Shown here piece after piece: positions 50,621-61,014 of a stretch of 64,000 nt of DNA. The notes under the pieces are model-generated. The model was given only the letters and a program-made list of their open reading frames with translations, did not search any database and had not been told where the DNA came from. The stretch spans positions 1-64,000 of the forward strand of contig CAICTM010000447.1 of NCBI GenBank assembly GCA_903772945.1, read 5' to 3'. The position numbers were made by a program, and so were the translations under genes. Position 1 is the first letter of the stretch. Every line of letters begins with the position of its first letter. This DNA comes from Seminavis robusta (Eukaryota; Bacillariophyta; Bacillariophyceae; Naviculales; Naviculaceae).

Positions 50621-51688
50621 TGTCTGTGGCGAGGTGCTATGTTCAAGGCCGTTGTTGCGTCGATTGTTGTCAATCGTTTTCTCAGTTACTTCGCTTGCTC
50701 AAGATGTAGTCAGCAACTGTCAATTGAGTTCCGTAAACAAGAAGACGACGCAACAGCGGCACGTAGCAACTGAAAATGCTCCACATGCACAGCCTGCAAA
50801 ACTGGAAACTATGGACTGAAGTTGTGTCTTCGCATCCATTATTTCACGATTCACAATCTTTTGGGAAGAAGTGGAACAAGCATGTTACACAAGTAAGTTC
50901 TCTACTAAAGAATGCTCAATCAATAAATCTTACTGGATCTACCAAGTGGTACGGTAGGTACCTGGTACCGGTTGGCCGTCACTGGTATCAATAAGACTGC
51001 GTGGCGAGTCGAGTGTGCGCGTTTCGTGGACACAAGATGGTAAAAGCAACAATCTGCTGGTAAGCACAACTAAAAACTGCACCCGAAAGACAAAGTACAA
51101 CGTTACAAAGCGAATGATCAACTTTGATCAATTGCAAGGCAGCATGTTTTGTTGGGGGGCTCAGGCCAATCCAGTTGCGAAGCCATGACAGCATCAAGTC
51201 ATAGTTGCGTTTGGCTGGCTCAGGCCGGGACCCCGACTGAGCATCCCTTCAAGGCAGTTGCATCAAACTCGCCCTTACCTCTGTCTAGCTAGCCAGTCAG
51301 CCGGCACGAATTTGGGAGCCGCAATGCTCCTGGATTGATTTTCCATCTGGGACCAGTCAGAGCTTCCAATCGACCGGTAAAATGCGGGGCCTTCTCATCG
51401 ATCGAGCCAGAAACCACGGGCAGCGCAGAAACTGACAGTCGACGAGGAACAGCCGTGAACACCCCGAACACCGTCTTCTTCCTCGTGGATGGTCTGCCTA
51501 CTGGCTCCAGTGACGTCCGAAGTAAAGGCGGTTTACGTATCTGTTCTAATAGATGGCTGTTAGCAACTTATCGTCATCTTTTCATAGCGTTCCTCTTTCA
51601 GTCCACTCTCAGCTCGCAGCCCTCAAATGCTCCCTGTCGCAGGGTGCTGGGTGCCAGGCGTTACCAGTTTGGTCCTTCTACTGCTGAG
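50621..51688. other. Intergenic spacer
   Basis: About 1.1 kb between the kinase start and the PHD gene stop. A GGTACCTGGTACCGG word lies near 50956-50970. A D-arm-like string near 51675-51690 (minus) was checked for a tRNA and lacks a T-loop. No gene recognised. Confidence 0.45.
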
Positions 51689-54600
51689 CTACTCGTTCTT
51701 TGTTTTCTTCGACCCCTTCCCCCCTTTCTTTTTCTGTGGGACCTTGGCAGCCTTCTTCGCGCCCTTCTTTGTTGCTTTGCCCTCAACTGCTTCCTTAGCA
51801 ATGTTAGCCTTTGTCGAGCGCTTTGTCTTTGTTGTTGTCTTAGCTTTCACAGTTTTACCGGTGCGTCCGTTTGGACTCTTTGATCCGTTCGCCTTTGTGC
51901 TTGTTGCGGGCGGTGACTTTCTCTTCTTCTTGGTTGATTTCTTGGCCTTCTTGGCAGTTCTTTTCTTCTTGCCGGTTTTAGAATCAGTGGAAGAGTCATC
52001 GTTCTCGGCTTCATTTCCCGAATCAACGTCGCTGTCCTCCTTCAAAGCCGCCCGCTTACGTTTCTTTCGAGCGTTTTGGTCATTGGACTTCTTTTCCGAC
52101 GATTTGTCGTCCTGCTGTTCTTCGTCCGACTCTTGATTCTCGCCGTTGCTGTCATTGGCGTCATCCTCGCCATCACTGTCGTTGTCACTGTCGCTGTCGT
52201 CGTCTCCAGATGAGCTCGAGGGCGTCACTTTCTTCATAGGGACCTGGAAGTCCTCCTTATCGTCAATGTTGGCGATTTCCTTCTCATTCAAGTCACCGAA
52301 CAAGGTGTCGTTCAGTTTGCGGTAGTCCACGGGCTTACGGCGGCGCTTTCCTTGAACGATGTTGCCCATGTCAAACTCAACCCCGACATTCTTGGGGACA
52401 TCCTCCGGGGTTTTACGGCTACGAAGACGGCGACTTCGACGGCGGCGCCCTCCAGACGCCTCGTCATCATCGTCGTCCCCTTTCTCACTATCTTCTTCGG
52501 ACTCAGAGGAATCAGAACCGTCCAAGGCGTTGAGCTCATCCTTGCCGATCTTCAGCTCCACACTTGACATGTCTACAAGTGTGGCTTTGCTCGAGTGGGA
52601 GCTGTCGTCATCGCTGTCCTCCTCCTCCTCCTCCATTTCTTCGTATTCCTTTTGTCTTTCTTCGTGGAAGGCTTCCAAGTCAAAATGAGCATCCAATTCC
52701 ACATCATCAGTTCCGTCTGACATGTAATCTATCAACTTAGTTTCGCCCCCTTCTTCATGTCCTCCTCCTGTTCCCAGGACTTGCTGCAACAGAGCATCGG
52801 TGTCATCGTTTCGCTCTCCAGCCTTCAGCTGCAAAGCAGTTTCATAGTCCCACTTGGATTCCGGGAACACATCGTCTGGTTGATCCCAAGATTTCAACGA
52901 ATCTTCGTCACTGGAATCCTCATTGTCCGCAGGTTTGACAAGGTTTTCCGGGTTGTCGTCTTTTTTCTTCCCTTTTGGAGAAGCCTTATTCTTCGCTTTT
53001 GCTTTCTTAGCTTCCGCACAGGCGCGTTCCCGACGACGCTGCTCCCATTCCTCTCCCATGTAGTAGCTCTGCATTTTGTGCATGCAGTTTGCAATGTTGG
53101 AGCAAAGCGGACAGAACCAATCTTCGTCCTTCTTGCTTTCGACTTCGTCCAGAGTCACTCGTGGCTCGAGGCATCCCATGTGGAACGCACGGAAACATCC
53201 CTGCATATCACACATCAGTAGATCGTTCTCATCCGATGCATCGCCGATCAAGCATATGCAGCATTTCAAGTCGTCAAGCGACACCCCACTACTATCACTT
53301 TCATCGTCCGCCTTCGCTTTCGCGGTCTTAGTGGTTGCAGCCTGCTTTTTCTTGGCTGAACCGGATTTGCCATTTGTACGTTTTGCACCGTCATTGCATT
53401 CTTTGTCATCCGAAGAGAGCGAGGTTACCTTGATTTCGCTTGGAATTCCGCCACCGTCCGATGCTGCCTTGTCGCTGCTCGCTTCGCCGTCATTGGTCTC
53501 GAGCATTTCCGGTGTGCGTGGAATCGAACGTGGCGTGTGCATTCCAAAGGGAAAGAGTACACGATCCACAAAACTCTTGGGGGGAGGCCGCGCGATAGTT
53601 GCTTCTGCAGTAGACGAATTTGGCGCTGTGATAGTATTTGGTATTTCGCAAGATGATTTGGCAGCTCCAGATGTATCTTTATTTGTTGCTTCAGGTTTTG
53701 GTTCTGTACCTGCCGCTACTTCGGTTGCTTCAGGTTTCGCCTCCAGTTCTTGAGCTTCAGCTTCTGTTGCTGCTTCAGGTTTTACTTCGTCTTTGGCTGC
53801 TGCTTCTGCTTCCGCTCCTTCAGGTTTCACCTCCGTTGCTTGAGGTTTCGCGTCTGTGGCTGCTACTGCGTCAGTTGCTGTGGTTGTTGCTGTGGTTGAC
53901 GCCGTCCCTTCCGTTTCGGTTGTGGCTGTTGGTAGGGCATTGCCATCACTCTTCACGATGATATTAGTAGTCGTGCCATTATTGTTGTTGCCGTTCATCG
54001 GACTGATTGGTGGTTGACACCACTGATGCATCAACTGAATGTGTCGTTCCGGATTGACCTGAATCTCTTTCAAATTCATCATCATCTGTCGCATTTTCCA
54101 CTTTGCCCCCGCCAGCTTGACCAAAGTCTGCGCCAACTCTTGACTGCCTCGTTTGCTGGCTTTGTTTTCCAGAAAGTGTTGTCGATTTTGCTTTGTCCGT
54201 GTGAGCGTTTCTAGAGCAGTCTGGGCCTGCGAGAAGTTGCTCATTTGCGATTGAATCCAGTTGGGGATGATCTGTGTGAGAGTCCGGTTCCACAACAATG
54301 CCTTTTCATGGCCAGTGGCAATTTCCCATTGCTTTTCGGCCTTGGTGTGAAACACCTTTTCGTCCGTGGACATGATCAGTTGCAACTTTGCCGGTGGAAA
54401 TGGAGTCTGAAACATTCGTCTCAACTGCCTTTTGGTAAAGGGAGCGGTATTGGCTTTTTCTTTTTTCTTTTTGTTTCTGTTCTTGATCAGCTTGGAAGTC
54501 GTGGAGCACACCAGACAGATCCACTTCCCTCGAGGCAGTACCATGACAGGTACAAAGTGGCACTTTTGATGGAAGAGTCTATTGCAGCCGCCTTCGCAAT

Positions 54601-55316
54601 AGACCAAAGCATTGGCAGGGTCGAAAAGCGATTTTGGGACGTATGGGTCGGTTGGCTGAAAGTAGAGTGGTTTGTTGCTTTCATCCGAGGCATTGTTGTT
54701 TTCGTGTTCTTCTACCTCCTTGAGTCGGTCGGCTTCAAAGAAAGCCGCACGGTCGCTGTAGTCCAAAGCGCAGTGACACATGCAGCATGCTGCCACATCG
54801 TCATCCTCTCTCGATTTTTCAGAAGTTTCATCAGTTTTGGAAGCTTCTTCCTCATCCGAAGACATTTCCTTGCCGTTGCTTTTTGCGGCTTGTTTATCGT
54901 TTGGATTGTCGGCTTTCTTGCGAGCAGCAGCTTTGGTCTTGATTGCCGAGTCTATCGAAAGCAAAAGAAAGAAACAGTCATTGCCATGAGGACATTCAAT
55001 CACAAAACAAAAATTTTGGCAGCCACCGGATCAACTTACCCTTTCCTGGTTCTTCCTCTTCAACAAAGTCAAGGCTGTCGTCTTGAGAAAGTTTTGGAGA
55101 CTTTTTGTTTCGGCCCAGAGAGACTCTCGCAGGAGTGTCTTTGGTGGACTTGGTGGTTGAAGTTGTTCTTTTCTCGGCTTCGGGTTGAGTTTCATCCTCT
55201 GCCTCTTTGTCTTTCTTCTTGTTCCCTTTGACTTTGTCTTCTTTCACGTGCTTGGATTTCTTGGACACCTTGGTGGCCTCTTTGGCCTTGCCGCTACCAC
55301 GAGAAGTCTTGGTCAT
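51689..55316 (-). CDS. Two-PHD-finger chromatin protein with H1-like tail
   Basis: Exons 55316-55040 and 54951-51689, joined in phase 1 (G/AC, Asp93) across an 88-nt GTAAGT...TAG intron, give 1179 residues. The first 92 residues are Lys-rich. An extended, insert-bearing PHD-like zinc region spans about 148-241 (CCMCHCAL...CEGGCNRLFHQKC...WICLVC). A predicted helical region follows (about 260-390). A low-complexity block of P-E-A-T-E-[VA]-K-P-type repeats lies at about 420-530. A second, canonical PHD finger lies near 655-710 (CCICL...LLMCDMQGCFRAFHMGCLEP...WFCPLC). Acidic stretches then occupy most of 750-1080. The last ~95 residues are Lys/Ala/Thr-rich like a histone H1 tail (KKRTAKKAKKSTKKKRKSPP onward). 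A nuclear histone-reader role is the natural inference. Confidence 0.83.
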
Positions 55317-56686
55317 TTTTTTTCTCGCACAAAGCAGGTTGACGGAAGCCAACAATTTCAACAATCAATCACAAATAACAAATAATGGTTCAAAACACAG
55401 ATGACCAAAGGACTCTCGCAGGTCAACAATACAACAACGACAGCAAATCTTGTATCTGCAGTTTTCGCCTTGGTTTTCAGGCTAGCAACCAGTTCCACTT
55501 TGACTTTGACTCTGACAACACGACAGCAACCAACGGGAGCGAGAAAAAGTGTGAGTGTCCCTTCTTGTGACGCTGGAGATCGGTATTGGCATTGGCTGGC
55601 AATATTGGTCGTGATTTTGCTACGCACCTGCCAACTCTGTGCGCGCTCTTGCGTCACATCAGAAAAGCCTGAAAAGCTATCAAACACCGGAACGCAGGCA
55701 ACAACCAAACCGAATGAATTATTCGATTGATTCGATTGAATCATTCGATTCGATTCGATTCAATCCTCATTCATCATTTTCTCCCCATGATGCCGCCACT
55801 TCACTCTGTTTGTGGTCTCTGCTGATGGTCTCCTTGGGGCCAAAGCTTAGGCACTCATCAAACATATTTCCTCTTTGCTTGCTGCAAAGTAGGAACGCCC
55901 TTACTCAGAGGTGTGTGGCTACGTTAATGCTCGGCTCGTCCCCACTGGCACAAGAGCTACCGGTACCGCCGTTCTCTATGGAATGCCAATGGTGTACTCT
56001 CCTCTTCCACTAATCTTGCCCACCTCTAACTCCCTCCCAACTTCCCCTCTACTTCCTCCTGTTGCTCATCACCCCCCCTTCCCCCCCTAGCCCTTCATTT
56101 GCCCGGCCCCTGTCCTCCCTGCTCCCTCCCGGCGCTACCCACCACCACTGCCCCCACCTAGCTAGCTTAGCCCCCAGTGCTCGAAATTTGCGGAGGAATG
56201 TGATTTTCAGCTTGCCTTTTGAATTAGGAATGTTGCTCGGTGCAGCATCACACTCGGAGCTACTGGTCCATCTCAAGGCTCTACACCTGGTTCCACGCCT
56301 CGCCCTACAACCGTCACAAAAACTTGCCTCCTGTATATGTCTCCGGACCCCACACCTGGATTAACTCCAGAACCAAATCCTGCACTCACATCTGGTTCAT
56401 TCCCAGTACCTACTCCAGTTTTCCCTCGTCTCCAGGCCCCAAACCTAGCCAACACCTGGATCTACAACAAGGATAACATCGGGGTCTACACCAGCCAGGA
56501 CCTAAAGAACCCACACATAGTCAACTCTACACCTACTGGTGGACATACCCCTGGTCCATAATCGTGTTTTGCTCTAATATTTAAAACCCCAAAATACACC
56601 AAATGTTCATTTGCTGTAGCTTTGTAGCTATTGCAAATCATTGGTTAATTACTAACTGGCTAGAATGCCGGTAGTGGTGGTCTGCC
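55317..56686. other. Intergenic, GATTC cluster and Pro/Thr-rich trace
   Basis: A GATTC/GAATC cluster lies at 55711-55778. At 56271-56561 a plus-strand frame reads degenerate Pro/Thr repeats (STPGSTPRPTT, PTPGLTPEPNPALTSG), perhaps a relic of a Pro/Thr-repeat gene. No full gene recognised. Confidence 0.45.
55711..55778. repeat. GATTC/GAATC word cluster
   Basis: GAATGAATTATTCGATTGAT, then ATTGAATCATTCGATTCGAT and further GATTC units; self-complementary in part. Confidence 0.7.
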
Positions 56687-57331
56687 TCATGCTGGGGAAA
56701 AGCAAAAAGCAAGTAGAAATCGTACTGCTTCTGCAAATTGGATTGCCACTTTATTTGTCCGGACCGGATCCAGCTGGTGGCCTAGCATAGGCAAACATGT
56801 GAGGCACATAGTCTGCTTTTCCCAAATTGACTCCAGCATTTTTCGCAAAATGGAATAAGCCGTCATCAAATGAAAGTAGAATTGCGGTTGCGCCCAATCT
56901 CGAACGTACTGAAACCCTGTCATGTCAAAAATCAGCCCGTCGGGGAGTTCCAAGGTAACCTTTTGAAGCGCACAGGAATCCAACGCATCCTCGTCCAATG
57001 CCTCCAAAAAGGCCAATGCCTCTTGAATGCGTGCCTTGGCTTCTTCTACTGTCCCGGGTGATTCGGCGTTGTTCCGACCCTCTTGGGCAATATCGAGTAT
57101 CACCTGAGGGACCTGCTTTCCTTGAAGCCGAAAGACGGCTTCCTGTGCCTGGAAGCAAGCGAATCGAACTTGGGTATCCAAAGGAAACATGTCGGGAGCC
57201 AATCGACGTGCGAGCATTTCGTTGGGATCATCTCCAGTCTTTTCCAGCCACGCGGAGAGATGCTTGAGCATTTGCTTGTAGGCTGGAACCAGAAGAGCAG
57301 TGAGCGAGACTGACGATGACATTGCGGACAT
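56687..57331 (-). CDS. DUF1993 (DinB-like) protein with apparent C-terminal frameshift
   Basis: ATG 57331 gives 214 residues (ATG 57322 gives 211). Upstream codons in the open frame come from a GAATC repeat and were excluded. The DUF1993 pattern is clear: VSLTALLVPAYKQMLKHLSA, MLARRLAPDMFPLDTQVRFA, TVEEAKARIQEALAFLEAL, LELPDGLIFDMTGFQYVRDW and QPQFYFHLMTAYSILR. After AYSILRK the frame departs from the family. In the next frame, from a run of five A (minus strand; plus 56839-56843), the sequence reads NAGVNLGKADYVPHMFAYAR and stops at 56751. This matches the family ending (G-V-x-L-G-K-x-D-[FY]). One missing A in the run would explain it: either a sequencing error, a recent mutation or slippage. 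DUF1993 proteins are DinB-like four-helix proteins of unknown activity. Confidence 0.75.
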   Translation of the reverse strand: MSAMSSSVSLTALLVPAYKQMLKHLSAWLEKTGDDPNEMLARRLAPDMFPLDTQVRFACFQAQEAVFRLQGKQVPQVILDIAQEGRNNAESPGTVEEAKARIQEALAFLEALDEDALDSCALQKVTLELPDGLIFDMTGFQYVRDWAQPQFYFHLMTAYSILRKMLESIWEKQTMCLTCLPMLGHQLDPVRTNKVAIQFAEAVRFLLAFCFSPA

Positions 57332-57392
57332 GGCGGCAGCCAACGTGATAGTATCAATGGGCAGGTTTGTTGTCGTTTTCCTCGCAAATGAC

Positions 57393-57424
57393 GAATGAAT
57401 CGAATCGAATCGAATCGAATCGAG
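57393..57424. repeat. (GAATC)n tract
   Basis: GAATGAATC then four GAATC units; same word family as other intergenic clusters. Confidence 0.8.
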
Positions 57425-57927
57425 TTTGAAACTATGAGGATAGATTCTTGGCCTATCTGCGCTACCGATGTACACTGCGCTACCTCCTGGTATCTTACGG
57501 TACCCGTAGCTCGAGGTAGCAGTCTATCATCATCACAAGGAGAAGATGCCACTTCCACGAGGCAATTCTTTGGTGAGATTATGGGGGGGTTAGGCAGCAG
57601 CGCGGGGGAGGGAAAAGAAAAAAGAAAGGGAGAGGGTTATCAGTTGGATTCCCAATTCCGCCGTTGAAAGCCTGCCGGCACCAGTAAACAGTCACCGGGA
57701 CTAGAGATCACTTATAGCGAAGAGGGGAGATGGCAATGACCCTCTACGTCTCCTATATAAAACAGACATCTCCCCCATGGGTAAGACGTCTGAAGAACAA
57801 CAATATGTCATCAAGTACGTCACAGGGAATACGTTGGTTCATTTGAATTTGAATGTCGCAACGGATACCCACTTGCTCTTTTCCCAATCCTTCGCTCGCA
57901 CCTTGCCTTCCCATTTTCCTCCGATCT

Positions 57928-57928
<1 letters not shown>

Positions 57929-57985
<57 letters not shown>
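57929..57985. repeat. (CTGTTG)n microsatellite
   Basis: About nine near-perfect CTGTTG hexamers. Confidence 0.9.
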
Positions 57986-58012
57986 ATTTCGATCGATCCA
58001 TCTCTGTGAGTG

Positions 58013-58013
58013 C

Positions 58014-58043
<30 letters not shown>
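58013..58043. repeat. (TTG)n microsatellite
   Basis: Ten consecutive TTG units. Confidence 0.9.
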
Positions 58044-58044
<1 letters not shown>

Positions 58045-58239
58045 AACAATGGCATGCTACTAATCACTATTGTATCCGCTGTCCTTCTATCTATCGTCGT
58101 TCTATCCCCAGTGCGCCCACCGATCGAACGTTGTCCTGCTATCCTCCACCGAACGTCCTCCACCGAACGTCGTCCTTCTATCCAACTTAGTTTGTCTTGA
58201 AGTCAGCGCCTACGATCGAAACAACAACGCGACCATGAG

Positions 58240-58615
58240 TGCACTACGCTAAAAGCTAGTGTAAAGATCTTTCGAGTGTTTTGAGTTTGAGAGAATGAAA
58301 GTTATGAGAGGATTAGAAAGCTATGAAAACTAATCAACGAGAGAGATCACAATCAAGGGATCGTAGATCTGAACTCCCGCGGGAGACTGTAAAATGTGAT
58401 AGAGTAGGTTGTGGTAGTAATCCTACTCGTTCCACGATCCAAAAACGGAACGCGTGGAAGATTCGTCTAGCATTTATCTAGTAGCGTGGAATCTCTCCAC
58501 GCCAGCTAAATATCTAGCGCGATGTTTCACCATCGACCTAGTATGACTAGCGGTCATGAGAACCCTGTCTCAATGACTATTCACGAGAGACTCAGTCATG
58601 AGTCGAACTCAAACC
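58240..58615. repeat. LTR copy 1
   Basis: Shares nearly its full length with 59823-60204; both start TGCACTACGC and end near GAACTCAAACC. Confidence 0.75.
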
Positions 58616-59822
58616 AAGAGTGTTGGTATGGACCCGTGGAATAGGATAAGCCCTGGCATGATAGGGTTTAGCATCAGGGAGAAGTTCTACTTCGTAGTCG
58701 TCCATCTGCCACTTTCCTAAAGTACCATCGAATAGGTCAGAGTACTTCGTCAGTAAGGAATGAAGCTGTTCCTTCTCTTCCGTGTTTAACTGATCTTGAC
58801 TTTGGCAAACCTGCCTTAAGTCAGCTTGTTCGTATTTCGCATCAAGAATCTTCTTGAGACGATCTGCACTGTCATCAACAGCAGTAGGATCAGGAATGAA
58901 GAAGTTCTCTTCTTCATTGGTGTCGCTATCTTTCATAGGAATAGATGCGCCGTCCCATTCCACTGACATGGTAGTGAAATCGAACTTGAATCCTAGATCA
59001 GAGAGAATGTCTCGACCTATGATCATGTCATACGCCCCCAAGCTCTTGGTGACGTGTAAATCCCACTCGATAATTCTATCTTCGTGGAATTCAGGAATCA
59101 TAAATGCACCTTTGCACTTCGTGCTGGTGTTTAATTCTCCTGCAGGGGTAGTCCACATCGTTTGGACGCCCCCAAGATCCTTCATGCGTAATTTCTTAGC
59201 ATGAGGTTGAGCAATCAAGGTTCCGGATGCTCCTGTATCCAGTAAGCAACGGAGTGTAACGGGTTTTGGTTTCCCTTTTTCTCGCTTGTTAAATCTAACA
59301 TAGACGATGGGTTTGAGGTCTCTTGTCTTGCGACGTTTACGAGGTGGTTGGCCACGGACGAGGTTAACGATGCTAAATAGATCATCAGAGTCTAGTTGAG
59401 CAGCTTCTAGGCAATCATCTAATTTGCCGTAGTGTTCATCAGTTGCAAACAATTCTTGTTTACTAGTTAGTGAGATATCTTCATCACTTTGGTATGAGAA
59501 ATCGGAACATGGTTCCGTTGAGTCATCATCCTGGCCTAATCCTCAGATAGAGATTTCTCCATCCAAGTGATTGAAATTGATAGAGGAGTTGTCCTCATTG
59601 TCAGAGTCTTCTGATTTGCGCTTGGCAACATGGTTGCGAAGTTTGCAAGTGGTTGCACGAGTATCGTCGATCTCGTTTTCTTCGTCATTGTCGACGAGAG
59701 GAAGAATGGGTTTGTCACGCAACTGTTTCTCGAAGTTGCAGAACGCATGCTTTCCTTGAGCCATCTTCATGGTGAAGGAATAGGTTGAGCGTAGCTGAAA
59801 GCTATTGTGTTTGTTAACAAAA

Positions 59823-60204
59823 TGCACTACGCTAAAAGCTAGTGTAAAGATCTTTCGAGTGTTTTGAGTTTGAGAGAATGAAAGTTATGAGAGAGATTAG
59901 AAAGCTATGAAAACTAATCAACGAGAGAGATCATCATCAAGGGATCGTAGATCTGGCTTCCCACGGGAGACTATAGTGTGTGATAGAGTAGGTTGCGGTA
60001 GTAATCCTACGTCTCTCCACGATCCTAAAACGGAACGCGTGGAAGGTTTGTCTAGCCTGGATCTAGTAGCGTGGAAGTACTCCACGCTGGCTAAATATCT
60101 AGAGCGATGTTTCATCATCAACCTAGTATGACTAGCGCGGTCATTGAGAACCCTGTCTCAAATGACTATTAACGAGAGACTCAGTCATGAGTCGAACTCA
60201 AACC
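59823..60204. repeat. LTR copy 2
   Basis: Partner of 58240-58615, direct orientation. Confidence 0.75.
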
Positions 60205-60599
60205 CTATCTAGGATCGAGTCGCGAATAAGGCTAAGAGCCGTGTATTGCAACATGACGTCGTCTGCTCCAATCAACTCCGCTTCGGTACTGCTCCTTGAG
60301 TTGAGCTTCTGTTTCGCGGATACCGACAACACCGCTCCTCTTCCAAAGGACATGACTCCTCCTGTATGGGAACGGTAATCAGGATGGACTGCAAATGATG
60401 CATCCACCCACCAAGTGATGACACGGATATCATCAACATGGAGTATCAACTTGTCCTCCACTGTTTGGTCCAGGAACTTCAATCCTTGGATCAACTTCCC
60501 CCAGTCATCAACTGTGGGATTCCTCACACGTGTACAGAGAACAATTGTTAGTGTCTGAACATCTGGTCTTGCTCTTGAAAGCGTTACAGTTCCTCCCAC
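60205..60599 (-). mobile_element. Ty1/copia RNase H fragment
   Basis: The minus strand encodes WWVDASFAVHPDYRSHTGG and later SRSSTEAELIGADDV, the typical C-terminal RNase H region of Ty1/copia pol. Only this end piece is present. It abuts the gypsy-type LTR, suggesting that element landed at or beside an older copia copy. Fossil. Confidence 0.75.
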
Positions 60600-61014
60600 G
60601 ACTCAGAGTATCCGTGAGTAGATTGAGTCATGCTTTATGAGTCAACACGATGGAACAGAGAACGCTGGCAAGAACACGTTCTCAACGAAACCAAAGGACA
60701 CGGTAAATTGGAGTATTCGACAGGAGTAAAGCATCCTGCCAACGAACCGTTTCCCGCAGATACCACGTTGACTTCCGTATGAATCAAGATCAACTACCAC
60801 GATGCATTGATCTAACACGCTACGAACTAGCTTTACTGATCGCATCAATCAAAGCTCACAACACAGATTATGAATTACTAAGAAGCGAACTTTGCATTTA
60901 CCTTGCACTCGTCTTGAATAGTTGCAGCTGATCTCGTTGGGTGGTAGCTACCTCTACAAGATCCCTCTATTCAAGTAGTATTTCCTCACGTTAGCAGATT
61001 AACTAGTCGCAGTT
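60600..61014. other. Leader of gag-like ORF, possible LTR
   Basis: No gene. The region precedes the gag-like ORF and could contain the 5' LTR and leader of that element, but no second copy lies in the window to test this. Confidence 0.35.

Larger units (their letters stand above)
57332..58239. other. Intergenic with two microsatellites
   Basis: (GAATC)n at 57393-57424, (CTGTTG)n at 57929-57985 and (TTG)n at 58013-58043. The polyleucine and polyvaline frames here are products of the microsatellites. Short duplicated CCACCGAACGTC units lie at about 58147-58170. Confidence 0.55.
58240..60204 (-). mobile_element. Ty3/gypsy-type LTR retrotransposon fossil
   Basis: Two direct repeats of about 376 and 382 bp (58240-58615 and 59823-60204), beginning TGCACTACGCTAAAAGC, bound a short interior. 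They are roughly nine-tenths identical by eye, so the insertion is not recent if they are LTRs of one element. The interior on the minus strand shows a gag-side or linker piece (59543-59827) and an aspartic protease region with LLDTGASGTLI, followed by the start of a gypsy-type reverse transcriptase region (58592-59452). Most of pol is not present, so this is a broken or non-autonomous copy. Clear target-site duplications were not seen. Confidence 0.7.

Noticed and set aside
51640-51700. tRNA-like D-arm string on the minus strand
   Set aside because: No T-loop consensus, anticodon stem or acceptor pairing could be built.
57853-58200. Polyleucine/polyvaline frame
   Set aside because: Direct translation of CTGTTG and TTG microsatellites.
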